This document shows, piece by piece, positions 1-11,074 of a stretch of DNA of 64,000 nt; the first letter of the stretch is position 1; each line of letters opens with the position of its first letter. The notes below the pieces were generated by a model. That model did not search any database, was not told the origin of the DNA, and saw only the letters and a program-made list of their open reading frames with translations. The stretch is from Diospyros lotus (Eukaryota; Streptophyta; Magnoliopsida; Ericales; Ebenaceae): the NCBI RefSeq assembly GCF_014633365.1, contig NC_068344.1, positions 14,275,669 through 14,339,668 of the forward strand. Reading direction: 5' to 3'. The position numbers and the translations under genes are program-made.

Positions 1-941
1 AAAATACACTTAAAATCATAGGAAAACCAAAAGTTTATCTACTAACTAATTTAATGTGTATTCCGGGATCTGTTCACTTTTTTTAAATCAGTTACGACGA
101 TTCAGTTTTCGACCTGAATTTTCACTACACTAAAAACTGTTTCCGATTTGATTTTTTTCGATGTCATAATAACCGTCTAGAAATTTTAGTTCGTGTCATA
201 TAAATTTTTTTAGATATCTGGGCAGCAGAGCCTTCCCTGAATCGATTCGGTTATTCGTAACTTTAACGAAAATTACGTTAAACGCCTAATCTTCAAAAGA
301 TTTTACTGACACTCCCAAACAAAAATACACTTAAAACCATAGGAAAACCAAAATTATGATCTAATAACTAATTTAAAGTGTATTCCAGGTTCTGTTCAGT
401 TTTTCGGCCTGAATTTTTGCTGAACAAAAAACTGTTTCCGATTTTATTTTTTTCGATGTCATAATAATCGTCTAGAAATTTTAGTTCATGTCATATAAAT
501 TTTTTTAGACATCTGGGCTATAGAGCCTTCCCTAGAATCGATTCGGTTATTTGTAACTGTACTGAAAATCACGTTAAGCCCCTACTCTTCTAAAGATTTC
601 ACTTACACTCCCACACAAAAATACACTTAAAACCATGGGAAAACCTAAATTTTGATATATTAACTAATTTAAAGTGTATTCCAGGTTCTGTTCACTTTTT
701 TTAAATCAATTACGACGATTCCATTTTTCGGCCTGAATTTTCGCTGCATAAGAAACTGTTTCCGATTTTATTTTTTCCGATGTCATAATAATCGTCTAGA
801 AATTTTAGTTCGTATCATATAAATGTTTTTAGATATCTGGGCTGGAGAGTCTTCCCTGGAATCGATGCGGTTATTCCTAACTGTACCGAAAATCGCATTA
901 AACCCCTAATCTTCTAAAGATTTCACTAACACTCCCAAACA

Positions 942-1262
942 AAAATACACTTAAAATCATCGAAAAACCAAAAGTTTGATCTACTAACTAATTTAAAGGG
1001 TATTCCGAGATGTGTTCACTTTTTTTAAATCAATTTTGACGATTCAGTTCTCGGCCTGAATTTTCACTGCACAAAAAACTATTTCCGATTTGATTTTTTT
1101 GGATGTCATAATAATCGTCTAGAAATTTTAGTTCGTATCATATAAACTTTTTTAGATATCTGTGCAGCAGAGCCTTCCCTGAATCAATTCTATTATTCGT
1201 AACTCTACCAAAAATCACGTTAACTCCTAATCTTCTAAAGATTTCACTTACACTCCCAAACA
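942..1262. repeat. Representative satellite monomer
   Basis: One 321 bp unit of the array, given as a reference copy. It carries an A-tract-rich start (942-985), a T-rich centre, and the landmarks common to all copies, such as the AGATATCT palindrome. Other copies differ by scattered substitutions and 1-3 bp changes in T runs. Confidence 0.85.
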
Positions 1263-2440
1263 AAAATACACTTAAAACCATAGGAAAACCTAAAGTTTGA
1301 TCTACTAACTAATTTAAAGTGTCTTCCTAGTTTTGTTCACTTTTTTTAAATCAATTACGACGATTCTATTTTTCGGCCTGAATTTTCGCTGCACAAAAAT
1401 CTGTTTCCGATTTGATTTTTTCCGATGTCATAATAATCGTCTAGAAATTTTAGTTCATATCATATAATTGTTTTTAGATATATGGGCTATAGAGCCTTCC
1501 TTGGAATCGATTCGGTTATTCGTAACTTTACCGAATATAACGTTAAACCCGTAATTTTCTAAAGATTTCATTGACACTCCCAAACAAAAATACACTTTAA
1601 ACCGTAGGAAAACCAAAATTTTGATCTACTAACTAATTTAAAGTGTATTCCAGGTTCTGTTCACTTTTTTTACATCAATTCGATTTTTCGGCCTGAATTT
1701 TCGCTGCACAAAAACTGTTTCCGATTTGATTTTTTCCGATGTCATAATAATCGTCTAGAAATTTTAGTTCTTATCATATAATTTTTTTTAGATATATGGG
1801 CTGTAGAGCCTTCCTTGGAATCGATTCGGTTATTCGTAACTTTACCGAATATAACGTTAAACCCCTAATTTTCTAAAGATTCCACTGACACTCCCAAACA
1901 AAAATACACTTTAAACTGTAGGAAATCCAAAATTTTGATCTACTAACTAATTTAAAGTGTATTCCAGGTTCTGTTCACTTTTTTTACATTAATTACGACA
2001 ATTCGATTTTTCGGCCTGAATTTTCGCTGCACAAAACACTGTTTCCGATTTAATTTTTTCCGATGTCATAATAATTGTCTAGAAATTTTAGTTCAAATCA
2101 TATAAATTTTTTTATATATCTGGGCCGCAGAGCCTTCCATAGAATCGATTCGATTATTCGTAACTATATCGAAAATCACGTTAAACCCCTAATCTACTAA
2201 AGATTTCACTTACACCCCCAAACAAATATACATTTAAAACCACAGGAAAACCAAAAGTTTGATCTACTAACTAATTTAAAGAGTATTCCAGGTTCTGTTC
2301 ACTTTTTTTAAATCAATTACGACGATTCCATTTTTCGGCCTAAATTTTCGCTGCACAAAAAATTATTTCCGATTTTATTTTTTTCGATGTCCTAATAATC
2401 GTCTAGAAATTTTAGTTCGTATCATATAAATTTTTTTAGA

Positions 2441-5100
2441 TATTTTTGCTGCAGAGTCTTCCCTGGAATCGATTCGGTTATTCATAACTGTGCCAAAAAT
2501 CACGTTAAACCCCTAATCTTCTAAAGATTTCACTTACACTCCCAAACAAAAATACACTTAAAACCACAGGAAAACCAAAAGTTTGATCTACTAACTAATT
2601 TAAAGTGTATTCCGGGTTTTGTTCACTTTTTTATATCAATTTCAGCGATTCCTTTTTTCGACCTGAATTTTCGCTGCACAAAAAACTATTTCTGATTTGA
2701 TTTTTTCCGATGTCATAGTAATCATCTGGAAATTTTAGTGCTTATCATATAAATTTTTTTGGAAATCTGGGCTTCAGAGCCTTCCCTGGAATCGATTCGG
2801 TTATTCATAACTTTACCAAATATAACGTTAAACCCCTAATTTTCTAAAGATTTCACTGACACTCCCAAATAAAAATACACTTAAAATCATAGGAAAACCA
2901 AAAGTTTGATCTACTAACTAATTTAATGTGTATTCCGGGATCTGTTCACTTTTTTTAAATGAGTTACAAGGATTCAGTTTTCGAGCTGAATTTTCACTGC
3001 CCTAAAATTGTTTCCGATTTGATTTTTTTCGATGTCATAATAACCGTCTAGAAATTTTAGTTCGTGTCATATAAATATTTTTAGATATCTGGGCAACAAA
3101 GCCTTCCCTGAATTGATTCGGTTATTCATAACTTTACCGAAAATCACGTTAAACGCCTAATCTTCAAAAGATTTTATCGACACTCCCAAACAAAAATACA
3201 CTTAAAACCATAGGGAAACCAAAATTTTGATCTACTAACTAATTTAAAGTGTATTCTAGGTTCTGTTCACTTTTTTTAAATCAATTACGACGATTTGGTT
3301 TTTTGCCCTAAATTTTCACTAAACAAAAAACTGTTTTCGATTATTTTTTTCGATGTCATAATAATCGTCTAGAAATTTTAGTTCGTATCATATAAATTTT
3401 TTTAGATATCTGGGCTACAGAGCCTTCCCTGGAATCGATTCGGTTATTCGTAACTGTACCGTAAATCACGTCAAACCCCTAATCTTCTAAATATTTCACT
3501 TACACTCCCAAACAAAAATACACTTAAACCATAGGAGAACCTAAAGTATGATCTACCAACTAATTTAAAGTGTATTCTAGGTTTTGTTCACTTTTTTTAA
3601 ATCAATTACGACGATTCTGTTTTTCGGCCTGAATTTTCGCTGAACAAAAAACTGTTTTCGATTTGATTTTTTCCAATGTCATAATAATCGTCTAGAAATT
3701 TTAGTTCTTATCATATAAATTTTTTTAGATATTTTTGCTGCAGAGTCTTCCCTGGAATCGATTCGGTTATTCATAACTGTGCCAAAAATCACGTTAAACC
3801 CCTAATCTTCTAAAGATTTCACTTACACTCCCAAACAAAAATACACTTAAAACCACAGGAAAACCAAAAGTTTGATCTACTAACTAATTTAAAGTGTATT
3901 CCGGGTTTTGTTCACTTTTTTATATCAATTTCAGCGATTCCTTTTTTCGACCTGAATTTTCGCTGCACAAAAAACTATTTCTGATTTGATTTTTTCCGAT
4001 GTCATAGTAATCATCTGGAAATTTTAGTGCTTATCATATAAATTTTTTTGGAAATCTGGGCTTCAGAGCCTTCCCTGGAATCGATTCGGTTATTCATAAC
4101 TTTACCAAATATAACGTTAAACCCCTAATTTTCTAAAGATTTCACTGACACTCCCAAATAAAAATACACTTAAAATCATAGGAAAACCAAAAGTTTGATC
4201 TACTAACTAATTTAATGTGTATTCAGGGATCTGTTCACTTTTTTTAAATGAGTTACAAGGATTCAGTTTTCGAGCTGAATTTTCACTGCCCTAAAATTGT
4301 TTCCGATTTGATTTTTTTCGATGTCATAATAACCGTCTAGAAATTTTAGTTCGTGTCATATAAATATTTTTAGATATCTGGGCAACAAAGCCTTCCCTGA
4401 ATTGATTCGGTTATTCATAACTTTACCGAAAATCACGTTAAACGCCTAATCTTCAAAAGATTTTATCGACACTCCCAAACAAAAATACACTTAAAACCAT
4501 AGGGAAACCAAAATTTTGATCTACTAACTAATTTAAAGTGTATTCTAGGTTCTGTTCACTTTTTTTAAATCAATTACGACGATTTGGTTTTTTGCCCTAA
4601 ATTTTCACTAAACAAAAAACTGTTTTCGATTATTTTTTTCGATGTCATAATAATCGTCTAGAAATTTTAGTTCGTATCATATAAATTTTTTTAGATATCT
4701 GGGCTACAGAGCCTTCCCTGGAATCGATTCGGTTATTCGTAACTGTATCGTAAATCACGTCAAACCCCTAATCTTCTAAATATTTCACTTACACTCCCAA
4801 ACAAAAATACACTTAAACCATAGGAAAACCTAAAGTATGATCTACTAACTAATTTAAAGTGTATTCTAGGTTCTGTTCACTTTTTTTAAATCAATTACGA
4901 CGATTTGGTTTTTCGGCCTAAATTTTCACTAAACAAAAAACTGTTTCTGATTTTTTTTTTCGATGTCATAATAATCGTCTAGAAATTTTAGTTCGTATCA
5001 TATAAATTTTTTTAGATATCTGGGCTACAGAGCCTTCCCTGGAATCGATTCGGTTATTCGTAACTGTACCGTAAATCACGTCAAACCCCTAATCTTCTAA
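2441..5100. repeat. Higher-order duplication inside satellite block 1 (1289 bp offset)
   Basis: The stretch from 2441 ('tatttttgctgcagagtctt') recurs almost unchanged from 3730, an offset of 1289 bp or four monomers. Shared rare variants such as 'gagttacaaggattcag' and 'cctaaaattgtttcc' follow in both copies. A second relation has a five-monomer offset of 1610 bp: 'taggagaacctaaagtatg' with 'atctaccaac' near 3531 and again near 5141. These are recent unequal-exchange or amplification products, since variants private to these monomers are shared. Confidence 0.85.
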
Positions 5101-6283
5101 ATATTTCACTTACACTCCCAAACAAAAATACACTTAAACCATAGGAGAACCTAAAGTATGATCTACCAACTAATTTAAAGTGTATTCTAGGTTTTGTTCA
5201 CTTTTTTTAAATCAATTACGACGATTCTGTTTTTCGGCCTGAATTTTCGCTGAACAAAAAACTGTTTTCGATTTGATTTTTTCCAATGTCATAATAATCG
5301 TCTAGAAATTTTAGTTCTTATCATATAAATTTTTTTAAATATATGGCTGCAGAGCCTTCCCTGGAATCGATTCGGTTATTCGTAATTTACTGAATATAAC
5401 GTTAAACCCCTAATTTTCTAAAGATTTCACTGACACTCCCAAAGAAAAATACACTTAAAACCATAGGAAAACAAAAATTTTGATCTACTAACTAATTTAA
5501 AGTGTATTCCAAGTTCTGTTCACTTTATTTAATTCAATTACGACGACTCGATTTTTCGGCTTAAATTTTTGCTGTACAAAAAATTGTTTCCGATTTCATT
5601 TTTTCCGATGTCATAATAATCGTCTAGAAATTTTAGTTCAAATCATATAATTTTTTTTAGATATCTGGGCTATAGAGCCTTCCCTTGAATTGATTCGGTT
5701 ATTCGTAACTATACCGAAAATCACGTTAAACCCCTAATCTTCTAAGGATTTCACTTACACTTCCAAACAAAAATACACTTAAAACCATAGGAAAACCTAA
5801 AGTTTGATCCACTAACTAATTTAAAGTGTATTCCAGGTTCTGTTCACTTTTTTTAAATCAATTACGACGATTCCATTTTTTGGCCTGAATTTTTGCTGCA
5901 CAAAAAACTGTTTCGAATTTTATTTTTTCTGATGTCATAATAATCGACTAGAAATTTTAGTTCGTATCTGTAATGACCCTAAATTGGGTCTAGGATTTTT
6001 TTTTATTTAATTTTAGCTCAAGGGTATTCTAAATGTGGGTTGAAGTATTTTAACAATTTATGATATATTGTTTTGATGGCATAACATGATTTTGGAATAA
6101 TATGAAATTTTCTTGATGCATGTGATCATGAATTTAAGTGTATGGGCCTATTTTTAAAATTTGGGAAATAAATGTTTTGGACTCCATTTGAATAGTTAAA
6201 TGAGTTCATGGGTTTACCAAGTTGGTTAAATAAATTGTTGGGTTTGGGCTTGGGTCCAATGGTAGAGGGGATTTAAATTGAGT

Positions 6284-6291
6284 TATATAAA
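6284..6291 (+). promoter_or_regulatory. Candidate TATA box of the outer LTR
   Basis: TATATAAA followed by a purine-rich stretch, about 315 bp into the LTR. This is a reasonable place for a U3 promoter. The call rests on the motif and position only. Confidence 0.35.
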
Positions 6292-6687
6292 AAAAAAGAA
6301 AAGAAAGAAAAGCGAAGAAAATAAATTAAATTAGCAATTGTTAATAAAACCCCTAACAATTTTTGTCTATTATATGACTAGAATGTCATTTTGGTAAAAT
6401 TTTCCTAACTTTGGCATGCAATCTGTACACAGAAATTTGCAGCCTTCTCTGTGTACAAATCTTCTAATTCTAGTGCATATCATCTCTTTCTTTTCTTCAC
6501 TTTTCTATTTCTTTCCTCATCCCCTCAGCATCATCTTATACTTCACCTCCTCCTTGTGTTTTTGTTGAATTCATTGTGTGTTGCTTTTCATTGCATTGGT
6601 AGAGTTCTCTCGCTAGCATCTTCTTCAGGCAAGTTTCTCTCTAATCTCTCTGCCGATGCCTTGTTGCAAGTTCTTCCTGCCTTCTCA

Positions 6688-6692
6688 GTTAT
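6688..6692. repeat. Target site duplication GTTAT, left copy
   Basis: Five bases directly before the nested LTR (TGTAAGG...). They are repeated exactly at 16262-16266 after the far LTR end (...GTTACA), which proves the limits of the nested element. Confidence 0.95.
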
Positions 6693-7097
6693 TGTAAGGC
6701 CCCCACCCAGGTCCCCAAAGAACCCAAGCGGGTGCCCTACTGAAATAGAAGCAACCTGATCTCAAAGGACCTATCATGCATGCTACTGATAAATATCAAA
6801 AGAAAACTGAGAAAAGAAACTTGCCATCCTGGCATGCATTTCAAAACCTCAATCTGGTATACAACAGCTGATCTCTAGGCTTACATAGCCCAGGCATGCA
6901 TGACATACATCACCGGCACACCAGCCACAAAAATAAATACAATCCATACAGACCCATATAAACTGAAGAAAACTATAGACTGGAAGCGAAAAAATGGATA
7001 AAAATAAACTCCCAGGCTGACAACTGCTAGGTCTGCATGGCCCTATACACTGTCTAACCCAGAGGTCGGGAACCGCTAGACTCGCCCATGACCGGGT

Positions 7098-7154
7098 CCT
7101 TGCCTTTACCTGGAATGAAGAGAAACAAGGTGAGTCCAAATGACTCAGCAAGCT
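7098..7154 (-). promoter_or_regulatory. Conserved LTR block (CATTCCAGGTAAAG type), 3' LTR copy
   Basis: On the minus strand this reads 'agcttgctgagtc', a short spacer, 'gactcacctt', then 'cattccaggtaaaggcaagg'. The same arrangement occurs in the outer LTR (18076-18130) and the solo LTR (20109-20165), which are otherwise diverged. Its function is not known from the sequence; the AG|GTA core looks splice-like. Confidence 0.5.
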
Positions 7155-8057
7155 CATAAGAAAGGAAGGCACAAGAATAGGCTCTAAGAATACACTTGTC
7201 TCTTAAGTACTTAACAAACTAAACTCATGCATAACATGTCATGTAGGCTCATAAACTGAAGCAGGTATCAACTGAAAAGTAACAATGCTCACATACTGGA
7301 TCTTGGGGCCCAAATAAAGAATGTACTGGCACCCAAGTCCTGATACAAACCTGCCACTGCCCTGAAGGCAGACTGTCTCTGAACTACGAGCTAAAGCTCG
7401 CTCGAGTGGGAGCGACCACACTCGCTGGCACGCATAAGCGTCCAAAATAAAAACTAGGCACGCCAAGGCGTCCTTAATAACTCGGTTCGGGAAAGCCCGA
7501 CACCGTACAGCTGTATCTCAAAACCGGCGCCAAGACTCATGCAAATGCAGCACATAAGGGTGGCGTAGTAGACTGGACAAGATACAAAGCCCCCATAAGC
7601 CAAGCATCCCGCCAAGCCTCGCCCAACTAGTAAATCACACGCCAAATGCAAATGCTTGTGCTTAACAACTAGCAAATAAATAACATGATCGTGTGACAAG
7701 CACTCAAGCCAAATGGAATCCCCCATGCATACCTCATGCCTTTACATGCATAAAAAAATAACTATAACTATTTTGAAAATAAAGGGATTCATATGCTGGA
7801 CTTTCATCCACAACAACCTCTAACAAGAACTTAGGGACTTAGCTTCATTCCTGAAATAATTAGAAGGGAGAATCAAGCCCTTCAAAGCTCACAATAATGG
7901 ACTGACCAAATATTATCCAAATGGGTTGAATTATATACCAAAACGAAGCATATCGAGTCTAGTTTACAACCCTTCAAACGGTTCTTCAATCGGAGTTTTC
8001 TACTAAAAGTTATACTTGAAACACTGGAGCATGCGCAGGCTGAAAAGGGGAAAGATC

Positions 8058-8190
8058 GGTCGACCGAAGGAAAAGATCGGTCGACCAACAGTGACCAAAA
8101 CACCTAGTTGGTCGACCGATTAAGCCCTTGGTCGACCAACAGAACCCTCTGCAACCCATCGGTCGACCGATTAAAGACATTTGGTCGACC
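8058..8190. repeat. Cluster of six GGTCGACC palindromes (3' LTR)
   Basis: The octamer GGTCGACC occurs at 8058, 8079, 8110, 8130, 8161 and 8183, six times in 133 bp, mostly flanked by C/T-GGTCGACC-G/A to form 10 bp near-palindromes. The same cluster sits in the partner LTR at 15254-15386. Confidence 0.9.
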
Positions 8191-9065
8191 AAACTCAAAG
8201 AAAAACTCCCGATCATCCCCAAATACATGCCAAAAACCCAAAATCACTTATATAAACCACTCTCCTTCAAATCCCACCACAACTCCCATGGATTATAGGG
8301 TGGAAGAGACCCTATTTGAAGTTCCAAGACACTTCAAGTGAAATAACTAAGGGTTGAGGGAGATTTACAATCCTTTCTACATAGGTATCCACATGGGTTT
8401 GGGTTTTGCAAATCATAGGGGTATTTAACTCCGAATTCTCAAATTACCAAGATCAAAGGGTGTAGAAGAGATTGAGAGGAGAAGAGCTTGCCTTTAGAAC
8501 TCCTCCTCCTTGCTAGACTTGCTTGAGATGATTTTTCTCTTCAATATACTTGATCCTACACTCAAAATGGAAGAAAAAGAAGAGAAAAAGGGAAGAGAAG
8601 AAATCTTAGCTTGATTAATCACTCTTGGAGGCTTCAAAATCTAGAAAGAATGGAAGAGGAAGAATTTACTTACCTTGGTTCTTCTCTCCCGCTCTCCCGT
8701 TCGGCTCCTCTCCCTTCTCCAATTTAATTTCTTCACTTAGGGCAAAATAAGCCTTCTCTCTCTATATATATAATTACCCTCTTTATTCATTTACCAAAAT
8801 GCCCTTTTTCATTTAATAAGCTAACTCCTTAATATGAAAGGGTAAATTAGACATTGATTAAACACCACAAGTTGCAAAGAGATAATCCGACACATACCTC
8901 AGAATATAGCGGGTCCCACTTTAACTAAGTCAAACATTTGACTTTTCCATATTTTCTTGGAAGTAACCTACAATTACACATGATAATCACCAAAACTTAT
9001 CATTCTTATATCATAGATGCCTCATTGCAAAATATAGCACCCTGACCCACTAACGGGTCGTTACA

Positions 9066-9080
9066 AATCCTCCCCCCCTT
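9066..9080 (-). other. Polypurine tract of the nested chromovirus
   Basis: On the minus strand this reads AAGGGGGGGAGGATT and directly precedes the 3' LTR start. It is the expected position and composition for the plus-strand primer. Confidence 0.9.
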
Positions 9081-9112
9081 AAATGAATTTGGTCCCCCAA
9101 ATTCGCACCTGG

Positions 9113-11074
9113 TTACTCAAAAAGTTGGGGATACTCGCGCCTCATTTCTTCTTCCAATTCCCATGTAGCTTCTTCAGGCCCATGCCGCTGCCATTGAACT
9201 TTAACATAAGGGATTGAGCGGTTTCTGAGCACTTTCTCCTTTCTGTCCACTATGCATATAGGTAACTCTACATATGAGGCATTCTTTTCCACCTGGAGGG
9301 GATGATAGTCTATGACTTGACTAGGATCCGCGATATACTTGCGTAGCATGGAGACATGAAAAACGTCATGCACGAGAGCCAACTGCGGTGGCAGGGCTAG
9401 GCGATATGCCAATGGCCCAACTCGCTCTAGAATCTCAAATGGACCGACATAACATGGACTGAGCTTGCCTGTAACCCCAAAACGTCGAATACCCTTCATA
9501 GGCATGACACGAAGAAATACGTGGTCTCCAACTGAAAACTCCAAATCTCGACGTCTCCTATCTGCATAACTCTTCTGACGATCCTGGGCGGTCTTCATTC
9601 GGGCCTTTATTAACTTGATCTTGTTCGTAGTCTCTGCCACAATGTCTGGACCTAACATGGAGTGGTCACCAACTTCAGCCCAACACAATGGAGATCTACA
9701 AGGTCTGCCATACAATGCCTCAAAAGGTACCATCTGAATGCTAGACTGGTAGCTGTTATTGTAAGCAAATTCTATCAAAGACAGATGCTCATCCCAGTTA
9801 CCATGAAAGTCTAACACACAAGCCCGGAGCATATCCTCCAAAATCCTAATAGTCCGCTCCGATTGCCCGTCTGTCTGGGGATGAAATGCAGTGCTGAAAG
9901 TCAGCTTAGTCCCCATAGCACTCTGCAACGCCTCCCAGAAACGCGAGGTAAAACGTGGATCTCGGTCTGACACGATGCTGGCTGGTACTCCATGCAGTCT
10001 CACTATTTCATCCACATACAATTTGGCTAAGCGGTGCATAGGGTAGGTCTTTTTAATCGCTAGAAAATGTGCAGACTTGGTCAACCTGTCAACAATCACC
10101 CATACTGCGTCGTGACCCCTGCTAGTACGTGGCAACCCTGATACAAAGTCCATAGCAATCCTATCCCACTTCCACTCGGGAATAGACAATGGGCGAAGCA
10201 ATCCGGCTGGCCTCTGGTGCTCAGCCTTCACCTGCTGACACACTAAACAACGAGACACAAACTCCGCCACATGCCTCTTCATGCTACTCCACCAAAACTG
10301 GCGGCGCAAGTCTTGATACATCTTGCCCTCTCCCGGATGGATAGTATAACGCGATCGATGTGCCTCTGACAATATCTCTTGTCTAAATTCTTCATCCCCT
10401 GGCACACAGATCCTGTTCTGATATAGCAACAAACCATCATCCCTCAGACTGTACCCCAAAGGCCTAAATCTATCCATGTCTGCAATGATATGCATCAACC
10501 TCTCATCACAATGTTGCCTATTACGGATCCGATTCACCAAATCTGAACGAATAGCCATGAAAGCACAATATACATCAGGAGCACTACTTGAATCTGAGAT
10601 AGTAAGCTCGCTCAACTGTTCCAATAATGACCACTCCTGAACCAACACTACTGCAGTGGACGCTCCTCGATGGCTCAAGGCGTCAGCTACCACATTCGCC
10701 TTACCTGGATGGTAGAGTATCTCACAATCATAGTCTTTCAGTAGCTCCAACCAGCGCCTTTGCCTCATATTTAATTCCTTCTGAGAGAACAAGTACTTTA
10801 AGCTCTCGTGGTCAGTGAAAATCTGTACTTTCTCACCAAATAGATAATGCCGCCATATCTTCAAAGCAAGCACCACAGCAGCAAGCTCTAAGTCATGGGT
10901 AGGGTAATTCAGCTCGTGTTTCTTTAATTGCCTAGAGGCATAAGCAACAACACGTCCCTCCTGCATCAGTACACAACCCAAACCTGAATATGAAGTGTCA
11001 CTATAAACTGCGAATAACTCGCCACTTCTAGGAATAGCCAATACTGGGGTTGAGGTTAAACGTTGCTTTAGCTC
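9113..11074 (-). CDS. pol: Chromovirus Pol, part after the TAG: RNase H, integrase, chromodomain-like tail
   Basis: Same frame as the upstream gag-pro-RT, separated only by TAG at 11075-11077, so it has no start codon of its own. Numbering residues from the TTG codon at 11041, RNase H shows acidic residues D15, E52 and D77. The integrase zinc-binding site is H228, H235, C265, C268. The catalytic core has D298, D359 and E395, with the D35E spacing of integrases. A GPF motif at 533-535 and a chromodomain-like tail at about 597-642 ([10 protein letters not shown]..., ending [10 protein letters not shown]) place it with chromoviruses, which use this tail to target heterochromatin. The frame ends at TAA 9113-9115. 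All visible catalytic residues are intact; expression would need readthrough or the absence of the nonsense codon. Confidence 0.93.
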   Translation of the reverse strand, partial: ELKQRLTSTPVLAIPRSGELFAVYSDTSYSGLGCVLMQEGRVVAYASRQLKKHELNYPTHDLELAAVVLALKIWRHYLFGEKVQIFTDHESLKYLFSQKELNMRQRRWLELLKDYDCEILYHPGKANVVADALSHRGASTAVVLVQEWSLLEQLSELTISDSSSAPDVYCAFMAIRSDLVNRIRNRQHCDERLMHIIADMDRFRPLGYSLRDDGLLLYQNRICVPGDEEFRQEILSEAHRSRYTIHPGEGKMYQDLRRQFWWSSMKRHVAEFVSRCLVCQQVKAEHQRPAGLLRPLSIPEWKWDRIAMDFVSGLPRTSRGHDAVWVIVDRLTKSAHFLAIKKTYPMHRLAKLYVDEIVRLHGVPASIVSDRDPRFTSRFWEALQSAMGTKLTFSTAFHPQTDGQSERTIRILEDMLRACVLDFHGNWDEHLSLIEFAYNNSYQSSIQMVPFEALYGRPCRSPLCWAEVGDHSMLGPDIVAETTNKIKLIKARMKTAQDRQKSYADRRRRDLEFSVGDHVFLRVMPMKGIRRFGVTGKLSPCYVGPFEILERVGPLAYRLALPPQLALVHDVFHVSMLRKYIADPSQVIDYHPLQVEKNASYVELPICIVDRKEKVLRNRSIPYVKVQWQRHGPEEATWELEEEMRREYPQLFE

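Larger units (their letters stand above)
1..5968. repeat. Satellite array block 1 (~321 bp monomer)
   Basis: Head-to-tail array of an AT-rich monomer. The anchor 'aaaatacactt' recurs at 1, 322, 617, 942, 1263, 1587 and 1901, giving spacings of 295-325 bp and a usual length near 321. The 295 bp copy lacks about 26 bp around position 400. Every monomer keeps the same order of landmarks: 'actaactaattt', 'gttcactttttt', 'cctgaatttt', 'tgtcataataatcgtctag', 'agatatctgggc', 'gaatcgattcgg' and 'ttaaacccctaat'. About 18 monomers are present. No coding sequence is seen. The block ends inside a monomer at 'gttcgtatc', where insertion complex A starts. Confidence 0.97.
5969..6692 (+). mobile_element. 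Outer element 5' LTR, left part
   Basis: Begins TGTAATGACCC, the usual TG start and the TGTAAYGACCC form seen in all three LTR families of this complex. It is cut at 6692 by the nested chromovirus, whose GTTAT target duplication is 6688-6692 and 16262-16266. Joined with 16267-18438, the LTR would be about 2.9 kb. A TATATAAA run at 6284-6291 is a plausible promoter TATA box. The open frame starting near 6451 is low-complexity and runs into the nested element, so it is not called as a gene. Confidence 0.85.
6693..9065 (-). repeat. 3' LTR of the nested chromovirus
   Basis: A 2373 bp LTR, the same length as its partner at 13889-16261 and nearly identical. On the element's strand it starts TGTAACGACCCG and ends CCTTACA. 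It carries the six-copy GGTCGACC cluster and the conserved U5 block described separately. Open frames of 70-107 codons on both strands here recur in both LTRs, have no recognisable domains and are taken as chance. Confidence 0.95.

Noticed and set aside
600..960. 'ttaaacccctaat' in every monomer resembles the plant telomere repeat AAACCCT
   Set aside because: It occurs once per 321 bp with an extra C and is never tandem, so it is not telomeric or interstitial telomere DNA.
6849..8341. Open frames of 70-107 codons on both strands, repeated at 14045-15537
   Set aside because: They lie in the two LTRs of the chromovirus, recur because the LTRs are duplicates, have no domain signature, and their Val-Asp-Arg runs come from the GGTCGACC cluster.
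10627..10818. Plus-strand frames opposite the chromovirus Gag-Pol (also 13377-13768) and an antisense-frame ORF at 12331-12708
   Set aside because: Shadows of the real minus-strand coding frame.
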